The notes under the pieces were generated by a model. It did no database searches. It was not told the DNA's origin and saw nothing but the letters and a program-made list of their open reading frames with translations. From an uncultured Mobiluncus sp. (GTDB lineage: Bacteria > Actinomycetota > Actinomycetes > Actinomycetales > Actinomycetaceae), in assembly GCF_947254095.1 (NCBI RefSeq), contig NZ_CAMYBV010000004.1, forward strand, positions 61,009 through 125,008: a stretch of 64,000 nucleotides of DNA, in the 5' to 3' direction. The position numbers were made by a program, and so were the translations under genes. Below, piece after piece: positions 26,068 through 34,064 of the stretch. Positions within the stretch are counted from its first letter, which is position 1; every line of letters begins with the position of its first letter.

Positions 26068-26306
26068 TTGGCTAGCTCTTCATACACGTGGCGATTGCGC
26101 TCCATGATTTGTTTCGAAGCGGCCAAGACCTCGGAGTCGGCAGCTTCTTGAGGCGTGTCCAGCCGGTTGAACTCAATGATGACGTAACGCGGCTCGTTAT
26201 TCTTCATAATGACGGCGCTCCCGTGTTGGTCAACTAGCCTAGCGACCTTGGAAAAGTTTTGGTTCGCTTCTGAAATAGGCACCAAAGTTGCGGTATCAAT
26301 GTTCAT
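26064..26306 (-). CDS. Phd/YefM family antitoxin
   Basis: An 80-residue antitoxin. The N-terminal DNA-binding fold has VPISEANQNFSKVARLVDQHG and the typical strand SAVIMKNNEPRYVIIEF. The C-terminal half (EAADSEVLAASKQIMERN) is the toxin-neutralising tail. Its toxin partner directly downstream is reduced to a fragment, so this antitoxin is orphaned. A palindrome upstream (26325-26340, TTAATT-ATGC-AATTAA) is a likely autoregulatory operator. AT-rich composition fits acquisition with the island. Confidence 0.88.
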   Translation of the reverse strand: MNIDTATLVPISEANQNFSKVARLVDQHGSAVIMKNNEPRYVIIEFNRLDTPQEAADSEVLAASKQIMERNRHVYEELAK

Positions 26307-26324
26307 TTTCTCTCCCTCAACACC

Positions 26325-26340
26325 TTAATTATGCAATTAA
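26325..26340 (-). promoter_or_regulatory. Putative Phd operator palindrome
   Basis: TTAATTATGCAATTAA lies 19 bp upstream of the antitoxin start. Six-base arms surround a four-base centre, as expected for a Phd-type dimer site. Confidence 0.45.
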
Positions 26341-26518
26341 TTCTAGGATTAATAAATAGTCCAAATTGGGGAAGCTTGCGTTGAAGGAATACTCCCCAAT
26401 CCAGAGTCACCAAGTCGGCTCATCCTTTACGAAAGGATTAACTACCAATCGAAACCGATGCCAAACAGCAAATGTTTTGTCAAAGGCTGTGGGCACATGG
26501 CATCGAAAGAAATGCTTT

Positions 26519-27490
26519 TCAGCTGATGATGTAATTCTCAATCAGAGCCAATGCGGTGTACTCATCGGTGACCAGGGCATCCGCATAACGTCCGGTCAGG
26601 ATAGCGTGTAAGGCGTCCACCTTTTCCTCTCCATAGGCAATCGCCACGACGAATGGAATGTTGCGCAACTGGGCAGGCTCTAAACACACTGTGCGCTGGC
26701 AGAGAGTGGTGTCTACGTGGTTGCCTTTTGCGTCGATGTAGTGTCCGCACAAGTGTGCCACGGCGTGCTTTTTCCGTACCTCGCGTTGGATATTTTGCGT
26801 AATCCACTTTCTGAGAATAGGGCTTGAACCACTTTCTTTTACCGAACCAACGCCGACCAAAGCCGCATCCGCTCGGGCTGCAAGGTCCAAAGTTCGAGAC
26901 ACTGAGGGCTCCTGACGCATGGCTCGGGCGGCTAATTCCGTTTCGAACACCAGGGGAACGGGTAGTGTCCAATAGTTTCCACCGAGTCTTTTTGCCATGT
27001 TGCGGCACAGTTCCGGGCTGTCTATGAAAGGTAATTCGCTTCCCGTCATTCCCAGGATGGGTACCACGCAAGAGGAAATCCAGTGATGACGGGGGAGTTG
27101 AGCAACGGTTGCGGCTACGGCGCGACCGTTGGAGATGGCAATAGTCGAACGGGAAGAACAGTGCGTCAGCAGTAACTCTGCGGCGAGTTTACCGGTAGTG
27201 GATTCTGTGTTAGTTGCGCTCGCCGCCGAAACCCGCACTTCCTTGATGCGATAACTGCTGCTGATCTGTTGTTCCAGTGTGGCCAAGCGCTCGTGGGGGT
27301 GCGATATCTCGATGTGTACCATACCGCAACGTTTGGCTTCTGCCAGCAGGCGGGAGACGGTCACTCGCGAGTAGCCGATCTCCTCGGCAATCTCAGACTG
27401 TTTGGCGTCGTCCAGGTAGTATCGCCTGGCAACGGTAAGTAGAAGCTCAAAGTGCTTTCTGTCATTCACGGGACTTTCTGAACTGAACAT
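26519..27490 (-). CDS. SorC/DeoR-family sugar-responsive transcriptional regulator
   Basis: A 323-residue regulator read divergently from the six-gene sugar operon. The N-terminal helix-turn-helix spans about residues 12-60 (LLLTVARRYYLDDAKQSEIAEEIGYS then RVTVSRLLAEAK). The remainder is the SorC sugar-phosphate-binding domain (ISNGRAVAATVAQLP, VPILGMTGSE, ARADAALVGVGSV, VDALHAILTGRYADALVTDEYTA). The start is ATG 27490; the frame runs far upstream, but that part is intergenic. A perfect palindrome overlaps the start codon, suggesting autoregulation. The inducer is probably a phosphorylated intermediate of the adjacent pathway (inference from family behaviour). Confidence 0.9.
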   Translation of the reverse strand: MFSSESPVNDRKHFELLLTVARRYYLDDAKQSEIAEEIGYSRVTVSRLLAEAKRCGMVHIEISHPHERLATLEQQISSSYRIKEVRVSAASATNTESTTGKLAAELLLTHCSSRSTIAISNGRAVAATVAQLPRHHWISSCVVPILGMTGSELPFIDSPELCRNMAKRLGGNYWTLPVPLVFETELAARAMRQEPSVSRTLDLAARADAALVGVGSVKESGSSPILRKWITQNIQREVRKKHAVAHLCGHYIDAKGNHVDTTLCQRTVCLEPAQLRNIPFVVAIAYGEEKVDALHAILTGRYADALVTDEYTALALIENYIIS

Positions 27491-27591
27491 ATGTTCATTA
27501 TAAGTAATCTTCTTGATAACATCTACAGTGATTACCTCAGGTAACGTAAGGTTATTTAACAATATCACACACTCTTGTGAACAAATGTCCA
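27484..27591. promoter_or_regulatory. Operator sites between the SorC regulator and its target operon
   Basis: Three palindromic elements occur: TGAACATATGTTCA (27484-27497, perfect, over the regulator start codon), TTACCTCAGGTAA (27532-27544, perfect six-base arms) and TGAACAAATGTCCA (27578-27591, two mismatches from the first). The paired TGAACA-type sites, 94 bp apart, suit a tetrameric SorC regulator binding both divergent promoters. Confidence 0.6.
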
Positions 27592-27682
27592 TAAGAGTGA
27601 TTGTTTTTACCCGCATAGTCACCCTAGAGTGTGTAACACGATCCGATGAGGGATCACTACTGGCTATTCGAAGGAGAATTTC

Positions 27683-28672
27683 ATGAGTATTGCAAGAACT
27701 ATTCAGGGTGATGTTGCCCCAGAATCCCTCGGCGTGGTTAATGCCCACGATCACCTGATTCGCACCGGTGCTGGCGAAGTCTACATTGATGGCGACCACT
27801 TGTTGGCTGATGTCGATAAGGCAGTCGAAGAGGCCACCTATTTTGCTGAAGCTTCGCTGAAGTGGAGCGAACATGGCGGCACCGTGGTGGACATGTGCCC
27901 TGCTAATTCCGGCCGTGACATGGAAAAATTGTTGGAAGTCAACAAGCGTGTAAAGAATCTGCAGATCATTGCCACTACAGGTTTTCATCGGGAAAAGGTG
28001 TATTTGGAGACGCGTTCCCACTGGGTGAGTCGCTACACGGTGAACCAAATTGCTGACCTGCTCATCAAGGACATCACTGAAGGTATTGACCGTCACGACT
28101 ATTCAGGGCCTATCGTCGAACGCACTAACATCAAGGCTGGGTGTATCAAGGTTGCGACCTCCTACGGCATGATTACGGCTTTTGAACACAAGTGCATGGA
28201 AGCTTGCGCTATTGCTTCGATTGAAACGGGTGCACCAATCAACACGCATACTACTTTTGGTACCTGCGGTCTGGAACAGGCACAGGAGCTCATCAAATTG
28301 GGTGTTCCTGCTGATCAGATTGCCATCGGACATATTCAGCGTAACGCGGACGTGTGGTATTTGAAGCAGATTCTGGAGACAGGTGCATGGCTAGAAATCG
28401 ATGGAACAAATCGTATTAAGTACCAACCTGATTCAAACCGCATTATGGAGCTGCGCGAACTGGGCGAGATGGGCTACGGCAAGCGCATCATGCTGGGCAC
28501 CGACTCTGGCAAAGCTTCCTATCAAAAAGCGTACGGTTCTGTGACTGGTGTTGACTACAACCCGGCTGTGGATGGCCCGCGCATGTTGGATGAGGGATTT
28601 GATCCAGATTACGTGAAGGACCTGCTCATGTACAACGCGCAGCGGTTCTTTACCATGCGGAAGGACAGCTAA
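27683..28672 (+). CDS. Phosphotriesterase-family metal-dependent lactonase
   Basis: Amidohydrolase of the phosphotriesterase (PTE, COG1735) family, 329 residues. Binuclear-metal ligands are visible: the HxH pair in NAHDH (about residue 24), the bridging Lys in GCIKVATSYG, His in NTHTTFGT, His in IGHIQRN and Asp in LGTDSGK. Close relatives studied in Mycoplasma and Listeria hydrolyse phosphorylated sugar-1,4-lactones, not phosphotriesters. In this operon a sugar-acid lactone 5- or 6-phosphate is therefore the likely substrate, replacing the UlaG lactonase of the ascorbate pathway (inference). First gene of the operon, with GAAGGAGAATTTC before ATG 27683. Confidence 0.85.
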   Translation: MSIARTIQGDVAPESLGVVNAHDHLIRTGAGEVYIDGDHLLADVDKAVEEATYFAEASLKWSEHGGTVVDMCPANSGRDMEKLLEVNKRVKNLQIIATTGFHREKVYLETRSHWVSRYTVNQIADLLIKDITEGIDRHDYSGPIVERTNIKAGCIKVATSYGMITAFEHKCMEACAIASIETGAPINTHTTFGTCGLEQAQELIKLGVPADQIAIGHIQRNADVWYLKQILETGAWLEIDGTNRIKYQPDSNRIMELRELGEMGYGKRIMLGTDSGKASYQKAYGSVTGVDYNPAVDGPRMLDEGFDPDYVKDLLMYNAQRFFTMRKDS

Positions 28673-29326
28673 ATGGCACCCCGTCTACAGATTGCCCTCG
28701 ACACCCTCACCATGGAGGATGCGTTGGCACCCCTGCAGAAAGCCCAAAACCAAATCGACATCATTGAATGCGGCACTATCTTGATTATCAACCAGGGACT
28801 TCGTGCGGTTCGTGAAATTCGGGCTTTGTTCCCGGATCGGCCGATTCTGGCGGATGTGCGTATCGCGGAGGCAGGTTCGCTCATCTCACGCAACTGCTTT
28901 GAAGCGGGGGCGTCTTGGGTGTCTTGCGTGGCCGGTGCATCGCTCACCACTATTGAACAGGTAGTGCAGGTGGCCAACGAGTTTCACGGTGAAGTTCAGG
29001 TCGAATTGGCCGAAGAACATTACACCTTGGAAAAAGCCAAGCGATGGGCTGATATCGGGGTGAAACACGCCATTGTGAAGCGTTCCCGTGATTTGGAGGC
29101 AGCAGGCAAACTGGAATGGGGCTCCAAGGACTTCGACCGTATTGCCGAGCTGAAAAACCTGGGATTCACGGTAACGGTTACTGGCGGCATCACCGTCGAG
29201 GATCTGGGCGTATTTACCGGCCATAATCCTGACATCGTGATTGCGGGACGTTCCATCGTCAAGGCTGAAGACCCGTTGGCCGCAGCCACCGCACTGCAAA
29301 ACAAGATTGCGCAGGTGTGGGGATGA
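28673..29326 (+). CDS. UlaD-like OMP-decarboxylase-superfamily protein with altered active site
   Basis: A 217-residue (beta/alpha)8 protein alignable end to end with 3-keto-L-gulonate-6-phosphate decarboxylase UlaD. Kept residues are Glu32 (DIIECGT), Glu111 (VELA), Arg139 (RSRD) and the phosphate loops VTGGIT and AGRSI. The superfamily DxKxxD motif is changed to Asp61-Val-Arg63-Ile-Ala-Glu66, so Lys64 and Asp67 of E. coli UlaD become Arg and Glu. His136 of UlaD becomes Lys136 (AIVKRSRD). A lysine is thus gained on another strand. The reaction may be a decarboxylation of a different beta-keto acid phosphate or an aldol-type step. It starts on the base after the lactonase stop. Confidence 0.85.
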   Translation: MAPRLQIALDTLTMEDALAPLQKAQNQIDIIECGTILIINQGLRAVREIRALFPDRPILADVRIAEAGSLISRNCFEAGASWVSCVAGASLTTIEQVVQVANEFHGEVQVELAEEHYTLEKAKRWADIGVKHAIVKRSRDLEAAGKLEWGSKDFDRIAELKNLGFTVTVTGGITVEDLGVFTGHNPDIVIAGRSIVKAEDPLAAATALQNKIAQVWG

Positions 29327-30219
29327 TGGTGCGTCGCAAAGAATCTGCAGTTACGCTCGGAATTTACGAGAAAGCACTGCCCGGCAATACGAATTGGGAA
29401 CAGTTCTTTGCCGCTGCACGCCAAGCGGGGTTCTCTTTCGTTGATCTTTCTATTGATGAAAGTCAAGAGAGGTTGGCGCGTCTGGACTGGGATTATCAGC
29501 AGCGTCAACTGGTGCGAGAAGCCGCGAAAAACTCAGGTATTCGCCTCGGGGGGATTTGCCTGTCAGCACATCGAGGCATCATGCCAGGTTCACAAGATGC
29601 CCAGATGCGCCAGCGCGCCCTGGATCTCTATTACAAAGCGATTGATTTCTGCGTAGACCTGGGGATTCCGGTCGTTCAAGTAGCTGGATATTTTGCCTAC
29701 TATGAGCCAGCCAGTCCCGAGGCGCGGGAACGCTATCTCGAAGTATTGGCTCAAGCGCTGCCGTATGCGGAGCAGCGAGGCATCATCCTTGCTATTGAGA
29801 ACGTGGACGGCAACGACTTGGCAGCGATACCAGATGCCATGGAAGTTCTGAAAGAACTGCCTTCTCCGTGGCTGCAAATTTATCCGGATATCGGAAATAT
29901 TGCGGAGCACGGGGGAGATGCCACTACTGAACTCGCGGCTGGAGAGAACCACATGGTGGCTATCCATGTAAAGGATGTGCTGCCGGGGCAACCCCGACGT
30001 ATTCCTCTCGGAGAAGGCGTCGCGGACTTTCCAGCAGCATTCGCCGAATTGGCGCGGCAGCGCTGGAGCGGTCGCGTCATGTTGGAAATGTGGAACGACG
30101 ACTCCCCCGATTCCATTGACAAATGTGTGGCTGGTCGGGAATGGCTGCAAGCACGTCTGCGAGAAGCCGGCATTACCGTCATCAGCCCCGAAACATTCCA
30201 GAGAGGAAGTGAGCAATGA
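29323..30219 (+). CDS. UlaE-like L-xylulose/hexulose-phosphate 3-epimerase (xylose-isomerase-like TIM barrel)
   Basis: A 298-residue sugar-phosphate epimerase of the UlaE/SgbU family. It begins LGIYEKALPGNTNWEQFFAAA, as UlaE proteins do. The metal site is visible as Glu in LAIENVDG, Asp in YPDIGNI, His in AIHVKDV and Glu in MLEMWND. The expected reaction is 3-epimerisation of L-xylulose 5-phosphate to L-ribulose 5-phosphate. ATG 29323 overlaps the upstream stop (ATGA), with AGGTGTGGGG before it. It overlaps the next gene by four bases, so all these enzymes are made in a coupled fashion. Confidence 0.88.
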   Translation: MMVRRKESAVTLGIYEKALPGNTNWEQFFAAARQAGFSFVDLSIDESQERLARLDWDYQQRQLVREAAKNSGIRLGGICLSAHRGIMPGSQDAQMRQRALDLYYKAIDFCVDLGIPVVQVAGYFAYYEPASPEARERYLEVLAQALPYAEQRGIILAIENVDGNDLAAIPDAMEVLKELPSPWLQIYPDIGNIAEHGGDATTELAAGENHMVAIHVKDVLPGQPRRIPLGEGVADFPAAFAELARQRWSGRVMLEMWNDDSPDSIDKCVAGREWLQARLREAGITVISPETFQRGSEQ

Positions 30220-30887
30220 TGCTGCAAGAGTTACGTGAACAAGTGTGCGAGGGAAACCTTGAGCTACCGCGGCACAACCTGGTCGCCTGGACAGGGGGAA
30301 ACCTCTCGGCGATTGATGAAGAAACCGGATACATCGTCATCAAACCTTCAGGTATGCGTTATGAGGAAATGACTCCTGACGACATGGTTGTGGTTGCTCC
30401 GGATGGAAAAGTCGTGGAAGGCAAACACGGACCATCTTCGGACACTAGCTCTCACCTATACGTTTACCAACACAGAAAGGACGTTAAATCAGTCATACAT
30501 ACGCATTCTCGTTATGCTACTGCTTTTGCGGCGATAGGAGAGCCAATCCCTTGTTGCCTAACGGCTATTGCTGACGAGTTCGGAGGACCAATTCCTTGCG
30601 GGGGATATGCTCGCATCGGAGGGAACGAAATCGGTGAAGAAATAATCCGTTCTATTGGTTCTGCTCCGGCCATTTTGATGAAACAACACGGCGTTTTCAC
30701 CATCGGTCCCAGTATCAAAAAAGCCTTGCAAGCAGCAGTAATGGTCGAAGATGTCGCTCGCACCGTAGCTATTGCTCGCACTATTGGACAAATCAGTGAT
30801 TTGCCCGCAACAGAAATATCCGCTAACTATGACCGTTACCAAAACCGGTACGGGACTATGAATGCAAGTTTAGGAGTTCAACAATGA
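30216..30887 (+). CDS. L-ribulose-5-phosphate 4-epimerase (AraD/UlaF family)
   Basis: Class II aldolase-family epimerase, 223 residues, converting L-ribulose 5-phosphate to D-xylulose 5-phosphate. The zinc site is readable: Asp76 (PSSDTSSH), His95 and His97 (VIHTHSRYA) and His158 (MKQHGVF). Asp120 (IADEFGG) aligns with the catalytic Asp of E. coli AraD. The glycine-rich KPSGMRYEEM phosphate-binding segment is present. It closes the route into the pentose phosphate pathway. It overlaps neighbours on both sides by ATGA junctions. Related fuculose-phosphate aldolases are an alternative but fit the context less well. Confidence 0.9.
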   Translation: MMLQELREQVCEGNLELPRHNLVAWTGGNLSAIDEETGYIVIKPSGMRYEEMTPDDMVVVAPDGKVVEGKHGPSSDTSSHLYVYQHRKDVKSVIHTHSRYATAFAAIGEPIPCCLTAIADEFGGPIPCGGYARIGGNEIGEEIIRSIGSAPAILMKQHGVFTIGPSIKKALQAAVMVEDVARTVAIARTIGQISDLPATEISANYDRYQNRYGTMNASLGVQQ

Positions 30888-31831
30888 TGTACGACTTAAC
30901 CACAATAGGTGAAGGTCAAATTCGTTTGACTTGCCATAAAGGTGAACGTTTAGCCTCAGCTAGCAGCCTGCGTATGACGGCAGCCTGTTCGGAAGCAAAC
31001 GTTTCCGGGCTACTGGCTCAATTAGGGCGTCAGACAGCTTGGTGCACTGTATTACCCAAAGGAGATTTGGCTAACCGGGTGCTATCTGAATTTCGCTCGG
31101 TAGGTGTGGATCTCTCTAATGTGGTGATGCGACCAGATGGTCGAGTGGCGCTGTATTTCCTGGAACCTGGGGAATATCCGATGCCTTCTAAAGTTACCTA
31201 TGACCGCCTACACACTCCGTTTAGAGAGATTCAGATTGAGGACGTGAATTGGGACAGTATGCTGGACACCCGTTTAGTATTCGTCACCGGTATCACCGCC
31301 GCCCTCACTGAACACACCGCAAAGGTACTGGCGTATTTCGTGGACAAGGCTCATGAACGCGGGATTGATATCGCTTTGGATGTTAATTACCGTTCGCTGT
31401 TGTGGGATGGAGACCAAGCACGAAAAGTATTGGAACCTATGGCGAGGAAATCCTCAGTTGTGTTTTGTTCCCGCCGCGATGGTGAATCTGTTTTTGGAAT
31501 CACTGGCAATGGCGAAAAGGTCTGCCATGACCTGCGAGAAATGCTGGAAGTACCGATTGTTGTTTCCACAGATCAGTTGGATGGAACCTATATCTCAACT
31601 GCTGAAGGGCAGACGGTATTCGAGGTAGAACGTGTCCCCGTTGTGGATCGTCCCGGAGCTGGAGATTCTTTTGTGGCTGGAACTATTCACGGATATCTAG
31701 ATGGAGATATTCAAGCCGGTGTACGCATAGGCATGCGTACCGCGAAGCTAGCGCTCACTCATCATGGAGATTTAACCTACGTCAATCCCGGTGAGCTTAT
31801 AGCCGCTAATACCTCAGATATTGTTCGTTAG
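30884..31831 (+). CDS. PfkB-family carbohydrate kinase
   Basis: Sugar or sugar-acid kinase of the ribokinase/PfkB family, 315 residues. The C-terminal signature VVDRPGAGDSFVAGTIHGY includes the catalytic Asp (in GAGDSF) and anion hole, with the usual DTxGAGD read as DRPGAGD. The N-terminus (LTTIGEGQIRLTC, SEANVSGLLAQLGRQTAW) matches the 2-dehydro-3-deoxygluconate-kinase-like branch, in which GE..I and N.A.(A/G)LA.LG motifs occur. In this operon it would phosphorylate the incoming sugar acid, lactone or ketose, because no PTS is present. It overlaps the AraD-like gene by four bases. Confidence 0.87.
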   Translation: MMYDLTTIGEGQIRLTCHKGERLASASSLRMTAACSEANVSGLLAQLGRQTAWCTVLPKGDLANRVLSEFRSVGVDLSNVVMRPDGRVALYFLEPGEYPMPSKVTYDRLHTPFREIQIEDVNWDSMLDTRLVFVTGITAALTEHTAKVLAYFVDKAHERGIDIALDVNYRSLLWDGDQARKVLEPMARKSSVVFCSRRDGESVFGITGNGEKVCHDLREMLEVPIVVSTDQLDGTYISTAEGQTVFEVERVPVVDRPGAGDSFVAGTIHGYLDGDIQAGVRIGMRTAKLALTHHGDLTYVNPGELIAANTSDIVR

Positions 31832-31860
31832 ATTCTCATTTACTCGAAAGGAAATATGTA

Positions 31861-33213
31861 ATGAGTAATGTTAAAACTGCTATGCAGCAGATTGATGAAC
31901 GCCCGCTTACGGGTCATCAACGGAGCCTGATTGCGTTGACTGTGGTGGGCAATATTTCGGAGTTTTTCGACTTGTTCCTCATCGGTTTCGTGATCGCGCT
32001 GCTCATGAAGAGTCCAGGGTGGGAACTCACAGGCTTTCAAGCTGGTATCATCGGTGCCGCCTCCGGTGTGGGCACGGTCATCGGTGCTATCATGTGGGGT
32101 CGCTTAGCCGACAGTTTCGGACGTAAAACAGCTTTTGTGGCGTGCATCGTTGTGCTAGTAGTATTTACCGCTCTGTGCTTAACGGTTATGCCTGGTCAAT
32201 GGCTGATGCTGACTCTTTATCGTATCGGCGTCTGTATTGGCGTAGGCGGTCTAAATATCACCTCGATTCCTTTTGTGCAGGAATTCGTTCCATCCAAACA
32301 GCGTGGTCTGTTAGCCGGTCTGACTTCCGTGTTTATTCCACTAGGTATCTTCCTCGGGTCTCTGGCAACTAAGATCCTCGGGGAACCGCTGGGATGGAAG
32401 GGCTTGGTAGCTCTGGGGTGCTTCCCGGTAGTGCTGGTTGCTTGGGCGTTCTTCGTTCCGGAATCCCCTCGATATCTGATGTCCCGCGGACGCGTCGAAG
32501 ACGCTCGTAAAGCCTACGCTTGGGCGATGAACATACCGGTAACAGAAGTTGGTGAATTGCCGGAATATGAACAAAAACCAGCTGCCTCCTACGGAGTTAT
32601 TTTCTCTAAGTATCCCAAGCAACTGGCTATCGTTACCTTTGGTTCTTTCTGTTTCATTTTAGGCGCTTTCACGATTCAGTCTTGGGGTCAGGCCATCCTG
32701 AGCGAGTCCTTCAAGTTCGACATCGGTACGGTTGCCTACCTGTTCATGGGGGTATCTCTAGCCGATTTGCTGGGTCGTCTTGGCTCAGCATGGATTTCAG
32801 ATCACATTGGTCGTCGTAAAACCATGCTGGTTTGGGGAATCCTGGGTGGTATTGGCTGTCTGATTGCAGCGTTTGCAAGCCAAATTCAGGGTTCCTCGGC
32901 AGGGTGGATCTTCTTCCTCGGTATCCTGATTGCCATGGCGTTCGGAGATGGTGCTTTCGGTATCCTCAACGCTTTCGGTTCTGAACAGTTCCCGAACGAG
33001 GCCCGTTCTACCGGTCTCGGTCTGGGATACGGCATTGGAGCAACCGCTAAAATCTTCGGTCCCTACCTGGTAGGAGCCATGATTGGTGGTGGCAAGCCCA
33101 CGCCAGAGGTAGTGTTCGCGCCGTTCATTATCTTTGCGGTATTGCTCTTTGTCGGTGCCGGCATCTATATGCTGGCTAAGGAAACGAAAGCTATACAGTT
33201 AGAAGATGTCTAA
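31861..33213 (+). CDS. MFS sugar porter
   Basis: Twelve-helix major facilitator, 450 residues. Visible signatures are the loop 2-3 motif GRLADSFGRKTAF, the sugar-porter PESPRYL motif after helix 6, and the second-half ISDHIGRRKTML. These place it in the sugar porter family (MFS 2.A.1.1-like). It is the last gene of the operon, 29 bp after the kinase, with CGAAAGGAAATATGTA before the ATG, and ends in a strong terminator. It presumably imports the unphosphorylated pathway substrate by proton symport; the substrate itself is unknown. Confidence 0.92.
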   Translation: MSNVKTAMQQIDERPLTGHQRSLIALTVVGNISEFFDLFLIGFVIALLMKSPGWELTGFQAGIIGAASGVGTVIGAIMWGRLADSFGRKTAFVACIVVLVVFTALCLTVMPGQWLMLTLYRIGVCIGVGGLNITSIPFVQEFVPSKQRGLLAGLTSVFIPLGIFLGSLATKILGEPLGWKGLVALGCFPVVLVAWAFFVPESPRYLMSRGRVEDARKAYAWAMNIPVTEVGELPEYEQKPAASYGVIFSKYPKQLAIVTFGSFCFILGAFTIQSWGQAILSESFKFDIGTVAYLFMGVSLADLLGRLGSAWISDHIGRRKTMLVWGILGGIGCLIAAFASQIQGSSAGWIFFLGILIAMAFGDGAFGILNAFGSEQFPNEARSTGLGLGYGIGATAKIFGPYLVGAMIGGGKPTPEVVFAPFIIFAVLLFVGAGIYMLAKETKAIQLEDV

Positions 33214-33240
33214 AGCCCACATCTTATAATTTCATACAAA

Positions 33241-33274
33241 ATTTCGGGGCAGAGCGCCGGCTCTGCCCCGAAAT
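33241..33274. terminator. Bidirectional terminator between the two large accessory operons
   Basis: A perfect 15-bp stem with a four-base loop (arms 33241-33255 and 33260-33274), flanked by A-rich sequence on the left and AATTTT on the right. It sits between the convergent MFS and VOC genes and can serve both strands. Confidence 0.85.
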
Positions 33275-33343
33275 AATTTTGCATTCAAAACTGGGCTAAA
33301 TCAGACCGAAATCGACTTCGCTCAGTTTGCCTTCAAACGGCGT

Positions 33344-34030
33344 TCAAACCTTGCGGTAGAACCCTTTCATCATGGTGTACTTCATCACGGTACCGATGAG
33401 CGCGCCCAGGCGGCCCAAACCGAGACGAGCCGCGTGAAGGTCGATGAGCTCGACGAGGTTTCCGTCCGGGTCGCGGAAGAAAGCCCAGTCGGCGCCGCCT
33501 GCGGAAATCGGCTCATTCATGAACTCCACGCCTTCGCGGCGCAGGCGGTTCACCCAGCCATGCACGTTGGACACGTGGAAGGCGATGTGGGAGTATCCGG
33601 GTCGGTTCCAAGTTTCGCGTTCCTCCGTCACTATGGGCGGATCGAACTCGAACACTTCCAGGATGTTACCGGAACGGGAACACATGAATCCCAGACGGAC
33701 TTGTTTGATGCCCTCCACGTGGTACAACCGCTCGACAGGCTTCAAGTCATCGCCGGTGATTTCCAGGTAGTTCATCAGCTTCAGTCCGAACACCCGGTCA
33801 TACCACTGGACGGCACGCTCGAAGTTCGCCACGGTCACGCCCACATGGCCCAGACCCCAGTTGATACCGGCGCTAGACATCTTGTTGCGGCATTCCCGCT
33901 GCTTGCGTTCCAGGAACTCTTCCTTGCCCAGCTTTTTCAGCTCCAGCGCGTTGTCGACAGCCAACTTGGCGCCGTAGCCCAGAGCCACCAGCACGCCGAG
34001 CTTGGTTGCTTTCCGGCAGGTTGCCTTCAT
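33344..34030 (-). CDS. VOC (glyoxalase/dioxygenase fold) family protein
   Basis: Vicinal oxygen chelate protein; 228 residues from the Met at 34030, which has AAGAGGCGATTC upstream. An ATG at 34075 and a GTG at 34081 in frame would overlap the preceding gene. Two beta-alpha-beta-beta-beta modules are seen, with possible metal ligands His (GLGHVGVTV), His (YSHIAFHVSN) and Glu (NLVELIDLHA). The VOC domain follows an unusual hydrophobic/basic N-terminus (KLGVLVALGYGAKLAVDNA) that could anchor it to the membrane. The last gene of an operon with SCP2-like, transketolase and aminotransferase genes. Reaction unknown; isomerase, lyase or dioxygenase are all possible. Confidence 0.8.
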   Translation of the reverse strand: MKATCRKATKLGVLVALGYGAKLAVDNALELKKLGKEEFLERKQRECRNKMSSAGINWGLGHVGVTVANFERAVQWYDRVFGLKLMNYLEITGDDLKPVERLYHVEGIKQVRLGFMCSRSGNILEVFEFDPPIVTEERETWNRPGYSHIAFHVSNVHGWVNRLRREGVEFMNEPISAGGADWAFFRDPDGNLVELIDLHAARLGLGRLGALIGTVMKYTMMKGFYRKV

Positions 34031-34064
34031 GAATCGCCTCTTGCGACTGACTGTTTTAGTTGCT

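Noticed and set aside
27491..28096. Upstream extension of the SorC regulator frame to 525 residues
   Set aside because: The extra N-terminal part overlaps the divergent lactonase gene and intergenic DNA; homologous domain content starts at the Met at 27490.
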